A stretch of DNA of 64,000 bases from Cupriavidus taiwanensis (GCF_900249755.1 NZ_LT976854.1:1259322-1323321); one strand, 5' to 3'; shown: positions 43,310-53,895, numbered from the stretch's first letter. The notes: generated by a model not told the origin, from the letters alone. Translations and numbers: made by a program.

Positions 43310-43560
43310 GGCAACCACCTTCGGGACGTTATAAGAGCCTGCCCGATGAGCTTGAGCATAGGTCAAATGCCCCGCCAGCGTTAGCCGCGAATGTGTGGCG
43401 GCGCGCGCCCGCAGGCCGTTGCGGAACAGCTCCGAAGGCCGGCGTGGCTGGCGCAAATTGCAGAAGATTTGGACAGCCGCCGCAGCCTTTTCGACAATAA
43501 TGTCGGCAATGACAAAATTTCCACGCATGGCCCGGCCGCTGGCTGCCGGGTCGAGACAGC

Positions 43561-45369
43561 ATGGCCCTGCGGCAACGCGCCCGACGGCCTGATCCCGACC
43601 ATGGCACTGCCATGAGCCCCGGCAGCGCGCCGCGCCGCAGCCTGCAGCGCAAGCTGTCGATGGCCACCGCGGTGGGCGGCCTCTGCACGGTGGTGCTGGC
43701 CGCCCTGGTGATCGCCGGCTCGTACGGCGACTTCGCCACGGCGCGGCAGAACCTGTACGACATCTCGGCGTACCGCGAGGTGCTGGACGCCGCCAATACG
43801 CTGTCCGCCGAACGCGGCCCGGCCAACAGCGTGCTGGGCGAGCCGCCGTCGCCGCACAGTGCGGCGCGCGAGCGCCTGCAGGCGTTCCGCGCGCGCAGCG
43901 ACGCCGCGCTGGCGCGGCTGGCCGCGCCGCCGCCCGCTCCCTTCGGCCTGCACAGCCACCACCTGCCGCCGCTGATGATCGAGCGCGTGCGCGAGCGCCT
44001 GGCGCGCGCGCGCACCGAGATCGACGAACTGGCCGCGCGCCCGCCGCAGCAGCGTGACATGGACGAGATCCGCCATGCCATCGAAAGCATGTTCGAGGTC
44101 GTCGACGCGCTGCAGCCGGCCATCGCCTGGCAGGTGCGCGAGCTTTCCGTTTGCGATGACGGGCTTGCCGCCCCCGCCCTCACCGGCAAGATGCTGGGCG
44201 ACCTGCGCGAGTACGCCGGGCGCATGGCGTCGCAGATCATGGCACCGGTGGCGGCGCGCCAGCCGATCCCGGTGCGCAGCCTGGTCGATGCGACGCGCTC
44301 GCGCGGACGGCTGCTGGAGCTGTGGCAGCTGGCCGGGCCGGCGTACAACATGTTCGGCGCCGCGCCCGCGCTGGAGCAGGCGTATGCCGACGCCGGCCAC
44401 CAGTTCTTCGGCCGCGGCGTTGCCATGGTCGACAGCCTGGTCGCGCAGGGGCGCATCTCGGGCAACTACTCGATGACGCCCACCGAACTGACCAACCGCT
44501 ACGTGCCCACGCTGGAGCCGCTTGAGCGGCTGCGCAGCGTGTTCCTGGACGAAGTGGTGGCGCATTTCACCAGCACGCGCGAGCGCGCGCTGCGCCGGCT
44601 CGCGGCCGCGTGCGGCACGTCGGCGCTGATCCTGGCGATACTGGGCTACATGCTGGTGTTCGCGCGGCGCGCGGTGTTCCTGCCGCTGCTGCGCGCGCGG
44701 GCGGAGGTGATCGCGCTGGCCGAGGACCGGGGCCACCCGCACGATGCCGTGCAGGCCATGCGCCCCGGCCAGGCCGCCGAGATGCGGCGCCTGTTCGATG
44801 CCATCGACATCCTGCGGCGCAAGCTGCGCGAGCGCGCCGCGCTGACCGCACAGCTGGAGCAGCAGGCCCGCACCGACAGCCTGACCGGCCTGCTGAACCG
44901 GCGCGCGCTGGAGCTGGTCGCAACCCGGTACGGGGCGCACGAGAGCGCCAGCCTGGTGCTGATCGACGTCGACCGCTTCAAGCAGATCAATGACCGCCAC
45001 GGCCACGCCGCCGGCGACCAGGTGTTGCGCAACATCGCCGCGCAGATGCGCGCGCTGGTGCCGGCCGAGGGCGTGCTGGCACGCTTTGGCGGCGAGGAGT
45101 TCGCGCTGTGGCTGCCGCACGGCCGGCCCGGCGCAGCCGCCGCGCTGGCCGAAACGCTGCGCGCGGCCATTGCATCGCGGCCGGTCTACCTGTCCGGCAC
45201 CACGCAGCTTGGCGTGACCGCGAGCTTCGGCGTGGCCGTCGGCCATGGCGGCGCGGCACACTGGCAGCGCCTGTTCGGCGCGGCCGATGCGGCGATGTAC
45301 CGCGCCAAGGCGGAAGGCCGCAACTGCGTGCGCGAGGCGCAGGACCTGGAAGGGATGCCGGGGCGCTGA
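43561..45369 (+). CDS. Membrane-bound diguanylate cyclase (GGDEF)
   Basis: A 602-residue protein. A transmembrane segment near residues 34-57 (LSMATAVGGLCTVVLAALVIAG) and a second near 344-365 (GTSALILAILGYMLVFAR) flank a ~285-residue periplasmic helical sensor region. After a short linker, residues ~435-590 form a GGDEF domain with DSLTGLLNRRALE and an intact RFGGEEF active site (510-514), so it should make cyclic di-GMP. No RxxD inhibitory site precedes it. The start is uncertain: the ATG at 43612 (17 residues shorter) is equally possible; neither has a strong ribosome site. The sensed signal is unknown. Confidence 0.9.
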   Translation: MALRQRARRPDPDHGTAMSPGSAPRRSLQRKLSMATAVGGLCTVVLAALVIAGSYGDFATARQNLYDISAYREVLDAANTLSAERGPANSVLGEPPSPHSAARERLQAFRARSDAALARLAAPPPAPFGLHSHHLPPLMIERVRERLARARTEIDELAARPPQQRDMDEIRHAIESMFEVVDALQPAIAWQVRELSVCDDGLAAPALTGKMLGDLREYAGRMASQIMAPVAARQPIPVRSLVDATRSRGRLLELWQLAGPAYNMFGAAPALEQAYADAGHQFFGRGVAMVDSLVAQGRISGNYSMTPTELTNRYVPTLEPLERLRSVFLDEVVAHFTSTRERALRRLAAACGTSALILAILGYMLVFARRAVFLPLLRARAEVIALAEDRGHPHDAVQAMRPGQAAEMRRLFDAIDILRRKLRERAALTAQLEQQARTDSLTGLLNRRALELVATRYGAHESASLVLIDVDRFKQINDRHGHAAGDQVLRNIAAQMRALVPAEGVLARFGGEEFALWLPHGRPGAAAALAETLRAAIASRPVYLSGTTQLGVTASFGVAVGHGGAAHWQRLFGAADAAMYRAKAEGRNCVREAQDLEGMPGR

Positions 45370-45380
45370 GCACGACAGGC

Positions 45381-45404
45381 AAAAAAAAGCCCGCTTGCGC
45401 GGAC
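45381..45404 (-). terminator. Second terminator on the - strand after tRNA-Leu
   Basis: GTCCGC-GCAA-GCGGGC hairpin followed by eight T on the - strand. Confidence 0.7.
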
Positions 45405-45448
45405 CGTCTTGTCATTGCCCGTTCCCGTCCGGATTGACGTAAACGAAG

Positions 45449-45472
45449 AAAGGCTCGCTTGCGCGAGCCTTT
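45449..45472 (-). terminator. Terminator after tRNA-Leu
   Basis: Perfect 10-bp stem AAAGGCTCGC / GCGAGCCTTT with a 4-base loop, 8 bases beyond the tRNA 3' end, then a T-rich run on the - strand. The symmetry may also stop transcripts of the GGDEF gene. Confidence 0.8.
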
Positions 45473-45480
45473 CCGAATTT

Positions 45481-45567
45481 TGGTGCCCAGAAGAGGACTC
45501 GAACCTCCACAGTGTTGCCACCGCTAGGACCTGAACCTAGTGCGTCTACCAATTCCGCCATCTGGGC
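45481..45567 (-). tRNA. tRNA-Leu (anticodon CAG)
   Basis: An 87-base class II tRNA with a long variable arm (GCGGTGGCAACACTGT region). The acceptor arm GCCCAGA pairs with TCTGGGC, CCA is encoded, and the anticodon arm CTAGG-TTCAGGT-CCTAG gives CAG, which reads CUG. The T arm GGTTCGAGTCC is standard. Confidence 0.97.
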
Positions 45568-45606
45568 TTCGTTTCGCTGCATTGCTGCTGCGATGCGAAG
45601 AAAGAA

Positions 45607-45635
45607 ATTATGCCGAGCGCCCCCAGCGCTGTCAA
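45607..45635 (-). promoter_or_regulatory. Promoter of tRNA-Leu
   Basis: On the - strand a consensus -35 TTGACA (45630-45635), a 17-bp spacer and -10 CATAAT (45607-45612) precede the tRNA by about 40 bases. Confidence 0.85.
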
Positions 45636-45663
45636 CACCCTTCCGCAAAAAACTTTGTGCACG

Positions 45664-46950
45664 CTATGCCGCACCGCCGCCGCGCAGGAAATCCACCTGC
45701 GCCGGGCGGCCGGGCAGCGCCAGCGCCGCGGTCGCCGCCGGCGTGGTGGCGATGGTCTTGCCGGCGCGCAGCACGCGCAGGCGCGTGCTGCGCAGCCGGA
45801 TCGCCTCGACCGGGTCGCGCGCCTGCAGCAGCACCAGGTCGGCGCGGCAGCCGGGCGCCAGGCCATAGCCGTCCAGCCCCAGGATGCTCGCCGGCGCCGC
45901 CGTCACCGCGTCGAAGCACGCGCGCATCGCCTCCTGCCCCGTCATCTGCGCCACGTGCAGGCCCATGTGCGCCACTTCCAGCATGTCGCCGGAGCCGAGG
46001 CCGTACCACGGGTCCATCACGCAATCGTGGCCGAACGCGACCGGCACGCCGGCCGCCATCAGCTCGGGCACCCGCGTCATGCCGCGGCGCCGCGGGTAGG
46101 TATCGTGCCGCCCCTGCAGCGTGATGTTGATCAGCGGATTGGCGATCGCCGCCACGCCGGCCTCGCGCATCAGCGGGATCAGCTTGGACACGTAGTAGTT
46201 GTCCATCGAATGCATCGAGGTCAGGTGCGATCCCGCCACCCTGCCCTGCAGGCCCAGCCGCACGGTTTCGCTGGCCAGGGTCTCGATATGGCGCGACAGC
46301 GGATCGTCGCTTTCATCGCAATGCATGTCGACGCGCAGGCCGCGATCGGCCGCCAGCTCGCACAGCAGCCGCACCGACTCCGCGCCCTGCGCCATGGTGC
46401 GCTCGAAATGCGGGATGCCGCCGACCACGTCGACCCCCAGGTCCAGCGAGCTCTTCAGGCTGGCGAGCGCGCCAGGCGCGCGCAGCACGCCGTCCTGCGG
46501 GAACGCCACCAGTTGCAGGTCCAGGTAGGGCCGCACGCGTTCGCGCACGTGCAGCAGCGCCTCGACCGCCAGCAGGCGCGGATCGCACACGTCCACATGC
46601 GAGCGGATCGCCAGCAGCCCGCGCGCCACGGCCCAGTCGCAATAGGCCAGCGCGCGCTCGACGATGGCGTCCTGCGTCAGCAGCGGCTTGAGCTCGCCCC
46701 ACAGCGCAATGCCTTCCAGCAGCGTGCCCGACTGGTTCACGCGCGGCAGCCCGTACGACAGCGTGGAATCCATATGGAAGTGCGCGTCGACGAACGGCGG
46801 CGTCACCAGCTGGCCGGCGGCGTCGATCTCTTCGCCAGCGCGCGCGGCCAGGGCCGGCTCCACGGCGGCGATGCGGCCGCCGGCAATGCCGATATCGATG
46901 CCGGTGCGCCCGTCGGGCAGGCTGCAATGCCGCAGGATCAGGTCGAGCAT
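45664..46950 (-). CDS. codA: Cytosine deaminase
   Basis: A 428-residue amidohydrolase that converts cytosine to uracil. Metal ligands appear in DAHFHMD (near residue 57), DMHCDESDD (near 207) and GHDCVMDPW (near 305), matching E. coli CodA; SHLTSMHSM and FERTMAQGAES are also family motifs. It is the last gene of the urc operon, 34 bp after the TetR gene, so its uracil product can feed Upp. Start at the ATG at 46950; length is normal. Confidence 0.92.
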   Translation of the reverse strand: MLDLILRHCSLPDGRTGIDIGIAGGRIAAVEPALAARAGEEIDAAGQLVTPPFVDAHFHMDSTLSYGLPRVNQSGTLLEGIALWGELKPLLTQDAIVERALAYCDWAVARGLLAIRSHVDVCDPRLLAVEALLHVRERVRPYLDLQLVAFPQDGVLRAPGALASLKSSLDLGVDVVGGIPHFERTMAQGAESVRLLCELAADRGLRVDMHCDESDDPLSRHIETLASETVRLGLQGRVAGSHLTSMHSMDNYYVSKLIPLMREAGVAAIANPLINITLQGRHDTYPRRRGMTRVPELMAAGVPVAFGHDCVMDPWYGLGSGDMLEVAHMGLHVAQMTGQEAMRACFDAVTAAPASILGLDGYGLAPGCRADLVLLQARDPVEAIRLRSTRLRVLRAGKTIATTPAATAALALPGRPAQVDFLRGGGAA

Positions 46951-46984
46951 GGGTGGTGTCGGGCTATCCGGTATCGTGCAGGGC

Positions 46985-47662
46985 TCAGGCCAGCGGTACG
47001 GGCGCCAGGCCGCAGCCGCGCAGCAGCATCACCACCACGTGCTCGGTGGCGTGCGCATAGTCCTGCGGCTGCAGGCGGCTGATACCCAGCACCGCGCAGA
47101 CCTGCGATTCAAAGTCCGCATAGGTCTGCGTGGCGGCCCAGATGGTGAAGAACAGGTGCTGCGGATCGACCGGCGCCATCTGGCCGCGGTCGATCCACTG
47201 CTGCACCACCGCGGCCTTGCGCGACACCAGTTCGCGCAGGGCGTGGCGCAGCACCTCGCCGATCTCGGGCGCGCCGTGCAGCAGCTCGTTGGCGAACACC
47301 CGCGACGCATCCGGATGGCTGGCCGACAGCCGCATCTTGGCGCGGATGTACTGCTCCAGCGCGACCTGCGGCGGCAGCTCGGCGCGGATCACGTCGGCCT
47401 CCGACAACCACAGCTGCAGCGTGTGCGCCAGCACCGCGCGGTACAGCGCCTGCTTGGTGCGGAAGTAGTAGTGCAGGTTCGACTTGGGCACCCCCGCGCG
47501 CATGGCGATCTCGGCCATGGTGGCGCCGGCAAACCCGGCACGCGCAAACACGTGCTCGGCCGCGCGCAGGATCATGGCCTGGTTCTCCTGCCGGATGCGC
47601 CCGCCCGCCTCGCGCAGCGGCGGCGTACGCAGCGTCGGCGCAAGCGCGGCGCGCGAGTCCAT
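46985..47662 (-). CDS. RutR-like TetR-family regulator
   Basis: A 225-residue regulator. The N-terminal helix-turn-helix is at residues ~30-75 (IAMRAGVPKSNLHYYFRTKQALY). The C-terminal half closely resembles E. coli RutR, including ASRVFANELLHGAP and IDRGQMAPVDPQHLFFTIWAATQTYADF. RutR binds uracil and thymine and controls pyrimidine use. The start codon overlaps the upp stop (TGATG). An 18-bp palindrome matching the core of the RutR box lies upstream of the operon's first gene, so autoregulation with uracil as inducer is likely. Confidence 0.88.
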   Translation of the reverse strand: MDSRAALAPTLRTPPLREAGGRIRQENQAMILRAAEHVFARAGFAGATMAEIAMRAGVPKSNLHYYFRTKQALYRAVLAHTLQLWLSEADVIRAELPPQVALEQYIRAKMRLSASHPDASRVFANELLHGAPEIGEVLRHALRELVSRKAAVVQQWIDRGQMAPVDPQHLFFTIWAATQTYADFESQVCAVLGISRLQPQDYAHATEHVVVMLLRGCGLAPVPLA

Positions 47663-48357
47663 CAGCGCGTGCCGTACAGGCGGTCGCCGGCATCGCCCAG
47701 GCCGGGCACGATATAGCCGTGCTCGTTGAGCGTCTCGTCGATGGCCGCGGTAACGATGCCGACGTCCGGATGCGCGGCGCGCAGCGCGCGCAGGCCGGGG
47801 CGCGACGCGATCAGGCACACGTACTTCATGGTGGTGACGCCGGCCTCCCTGAGCCGGTTCAGCGCGGCGATCGCCGAATTGCCGGTGGCCAGCATCGGAT
47901 CGACCACGATCACCATGCGTTCGTGGATGTCCTCGGGCATCTTGAAGTAATACTCGATCGGCTCGAGCGTCTCGGGGTCGCGGTACAGGCCGATGTGGCC
48001 GACACGCGCCGCCGGCAGCAGGTCGAGCATGCCGTCGAGAAAGCCGTTGCCCGCGCGCAGGATCGACACCAGGCACAGCTTCTTGCCCGACAGCACGCGC
48101 GACTGCGTGGCCGCGATCGGCGTGCGAATCGCGACGGTTTCCATCGCCAGGTCGCGCGTGGCTTCGTAGGTCAGCAGCTGGCTGATCTCGCGCACCAGGC
48201 GGCGGAAGTTGTCGGTGGTGGTCTCTTCGCTGCGCACCAGCGTGACCTTGTGCTGCACCAGCGGGTGGTCGACCACCATCACGCCGGACAGGCTGGCAGG
48301 GTCGGCGGAATCCGGCGCGCCGGGCTCGACTGCGGGAACAGCGGACATGTCGTTCAT
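47662..48357 (-). CDS. upp: Uracil phosphoribosyltransferase
   Basis: A 231-residue enzyme making UMP from uracil and PRPP. The PRPP-binding motif VVDPMLATGNSA and LVSILRAGNGF are present, and the C-terminal GLGDAGDRLYGT is the uracil-binding region. Compared with standard Upp (~210 residues) there are about 20 extra N-terminal residues. The start at 48357 is supported by AGGAG 7 bases upstream; other in-frame Met codons occur at 48384 and 48348. In the URC pathway of yeast the same step is done by Urc6, which fits its place between urc4 and the regulator. Confidence 0.95.
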   Translation of the reverse strand: MNDMSAVPAVEPGAPDSADPASLSGVMVVDHPLVQHKVTLVRSEETTTDNFRRLVREISQLLTYEATRDLAMETVAIRTPIAATQSRVLSGKKLCLVSILRAGNGFLDGMLDLLPAARVGHIGLYRDPETLEPIEYYFKMPEDIHERMVIVVDPMLATGNSAIAALNRLREAGVTTMKYVCLIASRPGLRALRAAHPDVGIVTAAIDETLNEHGYIVPGLGDAGDRLYGTR

Positions 48358-48429
48358 GGTGACGCTCCTGATGCCACGTTGCACAAGCCATCCGTGCCGG
48401 GAACGCCGCCCGCGGCGCGGGCGGCGCGT

Positions 48430-49724
48430 TCAGAACACCGTGCCGTCGCTGGTGATGGCAAACGGCGGCGCGCCGCCGGGGCGCCGCTTGGCGGCGATGC
48501 GCCGTCCCGCGGCCCAGGTGCCGCCTTCCAGCACGCGCGCCAGCGGGAATTGCGCTTCGTCAAGGCCCAGCGCCTGGCGCACGCCATCGGCGACCAGGTC
48601 CAGCCCGCTGACGGTCAGCGCGCGCCATTCGACGATGACGGGCTCGTCCACCGCATGCGGCTCGGCGGCAAAGCCGGGATCGCGCGGCACCATCAGCTCG
48701 AAGTCGTACAGCAGGCCGCCGTTGCGGTATTCGGGCAGGCCGGTCAGCGCATCCAGCCCGGTCACGGTCAGGCCGGCGTCTTCCAGCGGCTCCAGCAGCG
48801 AATAGGTCAGCCACTGGGTCAGCTTGTGGAACGGCACCAGCCCGCCCGGCGCCGCCGGATGGCGCCAGCAGTCGCCCAGCGACACGCCCTCGAGCACGAT
48901 CCGCCCCGGCCACACCGGCCCCAGCCCGACCAGCAAAGTGCGCAGCAGGAAGCTGGCATCGAGGTCGCCGCCGACGGCGTGCGCCTTCAGGTAGTCATAG
49001 AGATTGCCCAGCCGCGCCGGCCGGCCAAACAGCGCCGGGGTCGCCTGCATCACCTCGCCCAGCCGGCGCAGCAGCCCGGCGCGGCCTTCCAGCCCCACCA
49101 GCGGATTGTGCTGCGCGACCTGGAAGGCGTGGGCAATGCTGTCGGCGTCGATGCGCTGCAGGCGTTCGGCATCCGCGCGCAGCGGGTCGCCCGGCGCCGC
49201 GGAAAAGCCGCCGCGCGCGAACAGGTCGAAGCTGGCCGCGCCCAGTCCTTCGGAGCGTGTCAGAACAAGGTCGCTGCCCGGGTCGCGGTAGCGCCACTCC
49301 GGGCCCGCGCCCGCGTCGAGCAGCACGCTGGGAATTACCAGGTCGATGCCGATGCGGGCGCGCTCCTCGCGGTGTTCGGGCCCGCTCAGCGCGGCGCGCT
49401 CGCACAGCACCTGCCAGCGGTCCGCGCGCTGGTCGACGCCGCCGCTTTCGAAATGGCGCCAGCGGCTGTGGTAAGGCACCTGCAGGTCCGGGTAGCGCTG
49501 CCGGATGGTGCTGGCGACGTAATCGGCAATCGCATGCACGCGGTCCGGGTGCCAGGTGAAGAGTTCGGACGCGCCGCTGGCCACGTGTTCGGTGACCGCC
49601 GCGCAATGGGTGCGCACCGCCTCGGCGCACAGCAGCGCCGCAGCGGGGTGCCCTTCCGGCACCGGGTTCAGCCAGCCGTTGCCATCGCGCCCGTTGCCGG
49701 CGCCGCGGTCCTCGGGATACATCG

Positions 49725-49728
<4 letters not shown>
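48430..49728 (-). CDS. URC4/Urg3-family protein (DUF1688)
   Basis: A 432-residue protein of the URC4/urg3 family, required for uracil catabolism by the URC route in the yeast Lachancea kluyveri; the chemical step is not firmly established. Recognised features include SRWRHFESGGVDR-type and RIGIDLVIPSVLLDAGAG stretches, WRYRDP, RSEGLG, LFGRPARLGNLYDYL and PFHKLTQWLTYSLLEPL. No signal peptide or membrane segment. Its ATG overlaps the urc1 stop (ATGA), so the two are translated together. A 72-bp gap separates it from upp. Confidence 0.88.
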
Positions 49729-50963
<1,235 letters not shown>

Positions 50964-50987
50964 GGCACCCTCGGTGGCCGATGGAAT

Positions 50988-51005
50988 CCTGACCAATTGG
51001 TCAGG
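50988..51005. promoter_or_regulatory. RutR-type operator of the urc operon
   Basis: CCTGACCAATTGGTCAGG is a perfect 18-bp palindrome 25 bp upstream of urc1. Its core TGACCA-AT-TGGTCA agrees with the E. coli RutR box TTGACCA-NN-TGGTCAA except for the outermost pair. It lies just downstream of a candidate promoter, where bound repressor would block transcription. Confidence 0.85.
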
Positions 51006-51016
51006 TTTACGATTCC

Positions 51017-51046
51017 ATACTAGGCAACCTTTGTGCCATCGCCCAA
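51017..51046 (-). promoter_or_regulatory. Candidate urc operon promoter
   Basis: On the - strand TTGGGC (51041-51046), an 18-bp spacer and TAGTAT (51017-51022). The start point would fall just before the palindrome at 50988-51005. The hexamers are only moderate matches. Confidence 0.45.
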
Positions 51047-51230
51047 TGCCCGTTTACGCCAGTTTTGCACCGCTGTGTGTGGCGCCCAACGCAAGTCCGC
51101 GGCAAAGCCATGCCCGCCCGGCGTGCCGGCGGCACCACGACGGCGGCGCGCACGCACCATCCGGATGCCGCGCGCTGCCACGCAACCGGCGGACGATCGC
51201 GGTAGTGCCGCGCGCCGATGCTTGCAAGGG

Positions 51231-52355
51231 TTACATGGTCGGACGGCTTGCCGACCCGGGGCCCGATTCGCCTGCCGCGTCGCCGCGTCCGCCCAGCATC
51301 CCGCGCAGTGCCGCGAGCGGCTGCGCGCTTTCGACGAAGCGGTAGAACACGGCACCCGCCACATTGCTGAGGGCCCACGCCGCCGCCATGCCAAGCGCGT
51401 TCAGCACCGGCTGCCCCGGGGCCAGGTGCGACACCAGCGCATTGACCACCAGGCACACCGGGAAATGGACCAGGAACACGGAATAGGAAATCCGCCCGAA
51501 GTAGCCCACCACGCGCGCCCGCGGCCAGCGTTCCAGCCATTCGCCGCGGCGCGCCAGCGCCAGCAGCAGCGCGGTGGCCAGCGCCACGGCGATGCGCAGC
51601 CGGAAGTCCAGCACCAGCGCGGCCAGCGCCACCGCGCCGATCAGCAGCAGCGGCAGCAGCGGCCGGCCCGGCGCTGACGCCCAGTAGGCCAGCGTGCCCA
51701 TGCCGTAGGCGCCGAAGAAGTACACCGCCCAGACATCCCACGCGGCATCCCGGTTGAACCAGAACAGCGACGCGACCGCCGCCAGCGCCACCAGGCCGAT
51801 GCTGACGGCAACGCCCGCGCGCGCGCTGCCCCGCGACACCGCGCGGGCGGCCCACAGCGTGCCCAGCAGCAGCGCGAACAATTGCAGGTCGATGGCCACG
51901 TACCAGACCCCGGCCGACAGCGCGTCGACGTCGAGGATGTCATGCAGCAGCGTCAGGTGCGCGAGGAACTGGCCCGGCGTGGGCGACGCCGGGATCGAGT
52001 CATGCGCCATCCAGTGCCGCGCCACGGCGGCGCCGGCCATGCTCAGCAGGAGCGCCGCGGCGAACGGCACCACCAGCTTCTGGTAGCGGCGCCACAGCAT
52101 CGACAGCGGGTGCTGGCGGGTCTCGAGCCGTCCGTTCGGCGCCAGGCTGCGCGCCGCCAGGAAGCCGCTGACCACCAGGAACACCTGCACCGCGATGCGG
52201 GCGTAGTCATAGAGCCAGTCCACCAGCCCCGGCGCCAGCCGGTACGCGGTGTCGGACATCGGTCCATAGAAGGCGAGGTGGTGCAGGACAATCAGTTGCG
52301 AGCTGACGGCTTTCAGGGCGTCGATGCACGGCAGGCGCGACGGACGGGGGCTCAT
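51231..52355 (-). CDS. Membrane acyltransferase, acyltransferase-3 family
   Basis: A 374-residue integral membrane protein with about ten hydrophobic segments. The N-terminal LPCIDALKAVSSQLIVLHHLAF carries the conserved Asp/His region of acyltransferase-3 proteins (catalytic-type His in LHH), and RISYSVFLVHFPV is the typical C-terminal motif. Such enzymes O-acylate envelope sugars. The substrate is unknown. No ribosome site is obvious before the ATG at 52355. The 267-bp gap to urc1 holds the urc promoter region and nothing else I can support. Confidence 0.85.
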   Translation of the reverse strand: MSPRPSRLPCIDALKAVSSQLIVLHHLAFYGPMSDTAYRLAPGLVDWLYDYARIAVQVFLVVSGFLAARSLAPNGRLETRQHPLSMLWRRYQKLVVPFAAALLLSMAGAAVARHWMAHDSIPASPTPGQFLAHLTLLHDILDVDALSAGVWYVAIDLQLFALLLGTLWAARAVSRGSARAGVAVSIGLVALAAVASLFWFNRDAAWDVWAVYFFGAYGMGTLAYWASAPGRPLLPLLLIGAVALAALVLDFRLRIAVALATALLLALARRGEWLERWPRARVVGYFGRISYSVFLVHFPVCLVVNALVSHLAPGQPVLNALGMAAAWALSNVAGAVFYRFVESAQPLAALRGMLGGRGDAAGESGPGSASRPTM

Positions 52356-52480
52356 TGTTATGGGGACGCAAAGGGCACGGAAGGCGCGATTCTACCCCCT
52401 ATGCCCTGGCTCAATGTGCCGCAACACATACATTTTTCGGATTGGTTACACAGTCGCCAGACTTGTTGCCCGATGGCGGG

Positions 52481-52618
52481 CTACTGGCACAACGCCATCA
52501 GCGCGATCCAGGCCTGGGCGTGGGCCGGATCCAGCCACGCCGCCAGCGCCACGGCGCACAGCGCGGCCAGGCCGAGCACCGACAGCCAGGCGCCGAGCGC
52601 GGGTATGCCGGGCTTCAT
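52481..52618 (-). CDS. Small single-TM protein coupled to the MFS gene
   Basis: A 45-residue peptide with one hydrophobic helix (LSVLGLAALCAVALAAWL, residues ~12-30). Its ATG overlaps the stop of the MFS gene as ATGA, which argues that it is translated by coupling. It could be a small accessory subunit of the transporter or a stand-alone membrane peptide. Too short for a family call; the evidence is position and the helix only. Confidence 0.5.
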   Translation of the reverse strand: MKPGIPALGAWLSVLGLAALCAVALAAWLDPAHAQAWIALMALCQ

Positions 52619-53895
52619 GACCGTGCCGGCGCCAGACCGCTGCGGACGATCTGGCGGTCGTCTATCGGCGAATGCAGCGCCGCGGCAACGATGCCCAGCG
52701 CCATGGCGCCATACCAGACCGCGTCGTACGAGCGGGTCAGCTCGAAAACCAGCCCGCCCAGCCACACGCCCAGGAAAGAGCCGAGCTGGTGGCCCAGGAA
52801 CACAAAGCCGAACAACGTGGCGAGATAGCGCACGCCGAACACCTGCGCCAGGATGCCGTTGGTCAGCGGCACCGTGCCCAGCCACAGGAACCCCATCGCG
52901 GCACTGAAGGCGTACAGCGTTGCCGGGCCCAGCGGCAGCAGCAGGAACAGCGCCATCACCGCGGTGCGCGCAAGGTAGATGCCGGCGAGCAGGTACTTCT
53001 TGCTGTGACGCCCGCCCATCAGCCCGCACACATAGACGCCGGCGACATTGGCCAGCGCGATGATGGCAAGCGCGGCCAAGCCGTCGGCCGGACGCATGCC
53101 GCGGTCCAGCAGATACGCCGGCAAGTGGCTGGCGATGAAGGCAAGCTGGAAGCCGCACGCAAGAAAACCCAGGTTGAGCAGCCAGAAGCCGGAATGGCCG
53201 AAGGCCTCGCGCACTGCGGCGCGCAACGGCTGGCCCCCCGCCTGGTCCGGCGCGCGGGGGTCCGGTGCTGCTTCGCCGCGGTCCTGGAATGGCAGCGCCA
53301 GTGGCAACAGCACGGCCAGCGCCACGGCAAGCAGCAGCAGCGCCCCCGCCCACCCCGTCCCGGCCAGCAGCGCCTGTGCGCCCGGCACCAGCGCAAACTG
53401 GGCGATGCCGCCGACGGCGCCGGCCAGCCCCAGCGCGCGGCTGCGCTGCGCGGCGCCGGTCATCCGGCTGAGCGCGCCGTAGACCACGCCGAAGGTGGTG
53501 CCCGACAAGGCAACGCCGATGCAAAGGCCCGCCGACCACACCAGCGCCGCCGGCGTATGCGCCTGCGTCATCCCACAGAGCCCGGCGGCATACAGCGCCA
53601 GCCCGCCCGCCATGACCTTCCACGAGCCATGGCGGTCGGCCAGCATGCCGGTGAAGGGCTGCGCCAGCCCCCACGCCAGGTTCTGCACCGCCATGGCAAA
53701 GGCAAAGGTCTCGCGGGTCCAGCCGCGCTCGGCAATGATGGGCAACATGAACAGGCCTTGCACGTGGCGCACGCCCAGCGCCAGCCCCATCAGCAGGCCA
53801 CCCGCCAGCACCAGCACCCAGAGTTGGCGCCACCAGGGCGCGGCAAGCCCGCGCAAGGCGCTGGACCCGGTCGATTGCAGCGGATGGAAAGTCAT
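52615..53895 (-). CDS. MFS transporter
   Basis: A 426-residue major facilitator protein with about twelve hydrophobic segments. The GMLADRHGSWKVM loop after TM2 is the family signature (G-x-L-A-D-R-x-G-x-x), and a hydrophilic loop at ~195-225 separates the two halves. It loosely resembles the OFA (oxalate/formate antiporter-like) group by FMLPIIAERGWTRETFAFAMA near TM1-2. Substrate unknown. AAGGGG lies 5 bases before the ATG. It is divergent from a LysR gene that probably controls it, and its stop overlaps a small membrane peptide gene. Confidence 0.9.
   Translation of the reverse strand: MTFHPLQSTGSSALRGLAAPWWRQLWVLVLAGGLLMGLALGVRHVQGLFMLPIIAERGWTRETFAFAMAVQNLAWGLAQPFTGMLADRHGSWKVMAGGLALYAAGLCGMTQAHTPAALVWSAGLCIGVALSGTTFGVVYGALSRMTGAAQRSRALGLAGAVGGIAQFALVPGAQALLAGTGWAGALLLLAVALAVLLPLALPFQDRGEAAPDPRAPDQAGGQPLRAAVREAFGHSGFWLLNLGFLACGFQLAFIASHLPAYLLDRGMRPADGLAALAIIALANVAGVYVCGLMGGRHSKKYLLAGIYLARTAVMALFLLLPLGPATLYAFSAAMGFLWLGTVPLTNGILAQVFGVRYLATLFGFVFLGHQLGSFLGVWLGGLVFELTRSYDAVWYGAMALGIVAAALHSPIDDRQIVRSGLAPARS

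Noticed and set aside
43492..43505. Inverted repeat CGACA-ATAA-TGTCG upstream of the GGDEF gene
   Set aside because: A short perfect repeat in an AT-rich patch between divergent genes. It could be an operator, but there is no known match, no partner regulator nearby and no well-placed promoter to support a call.
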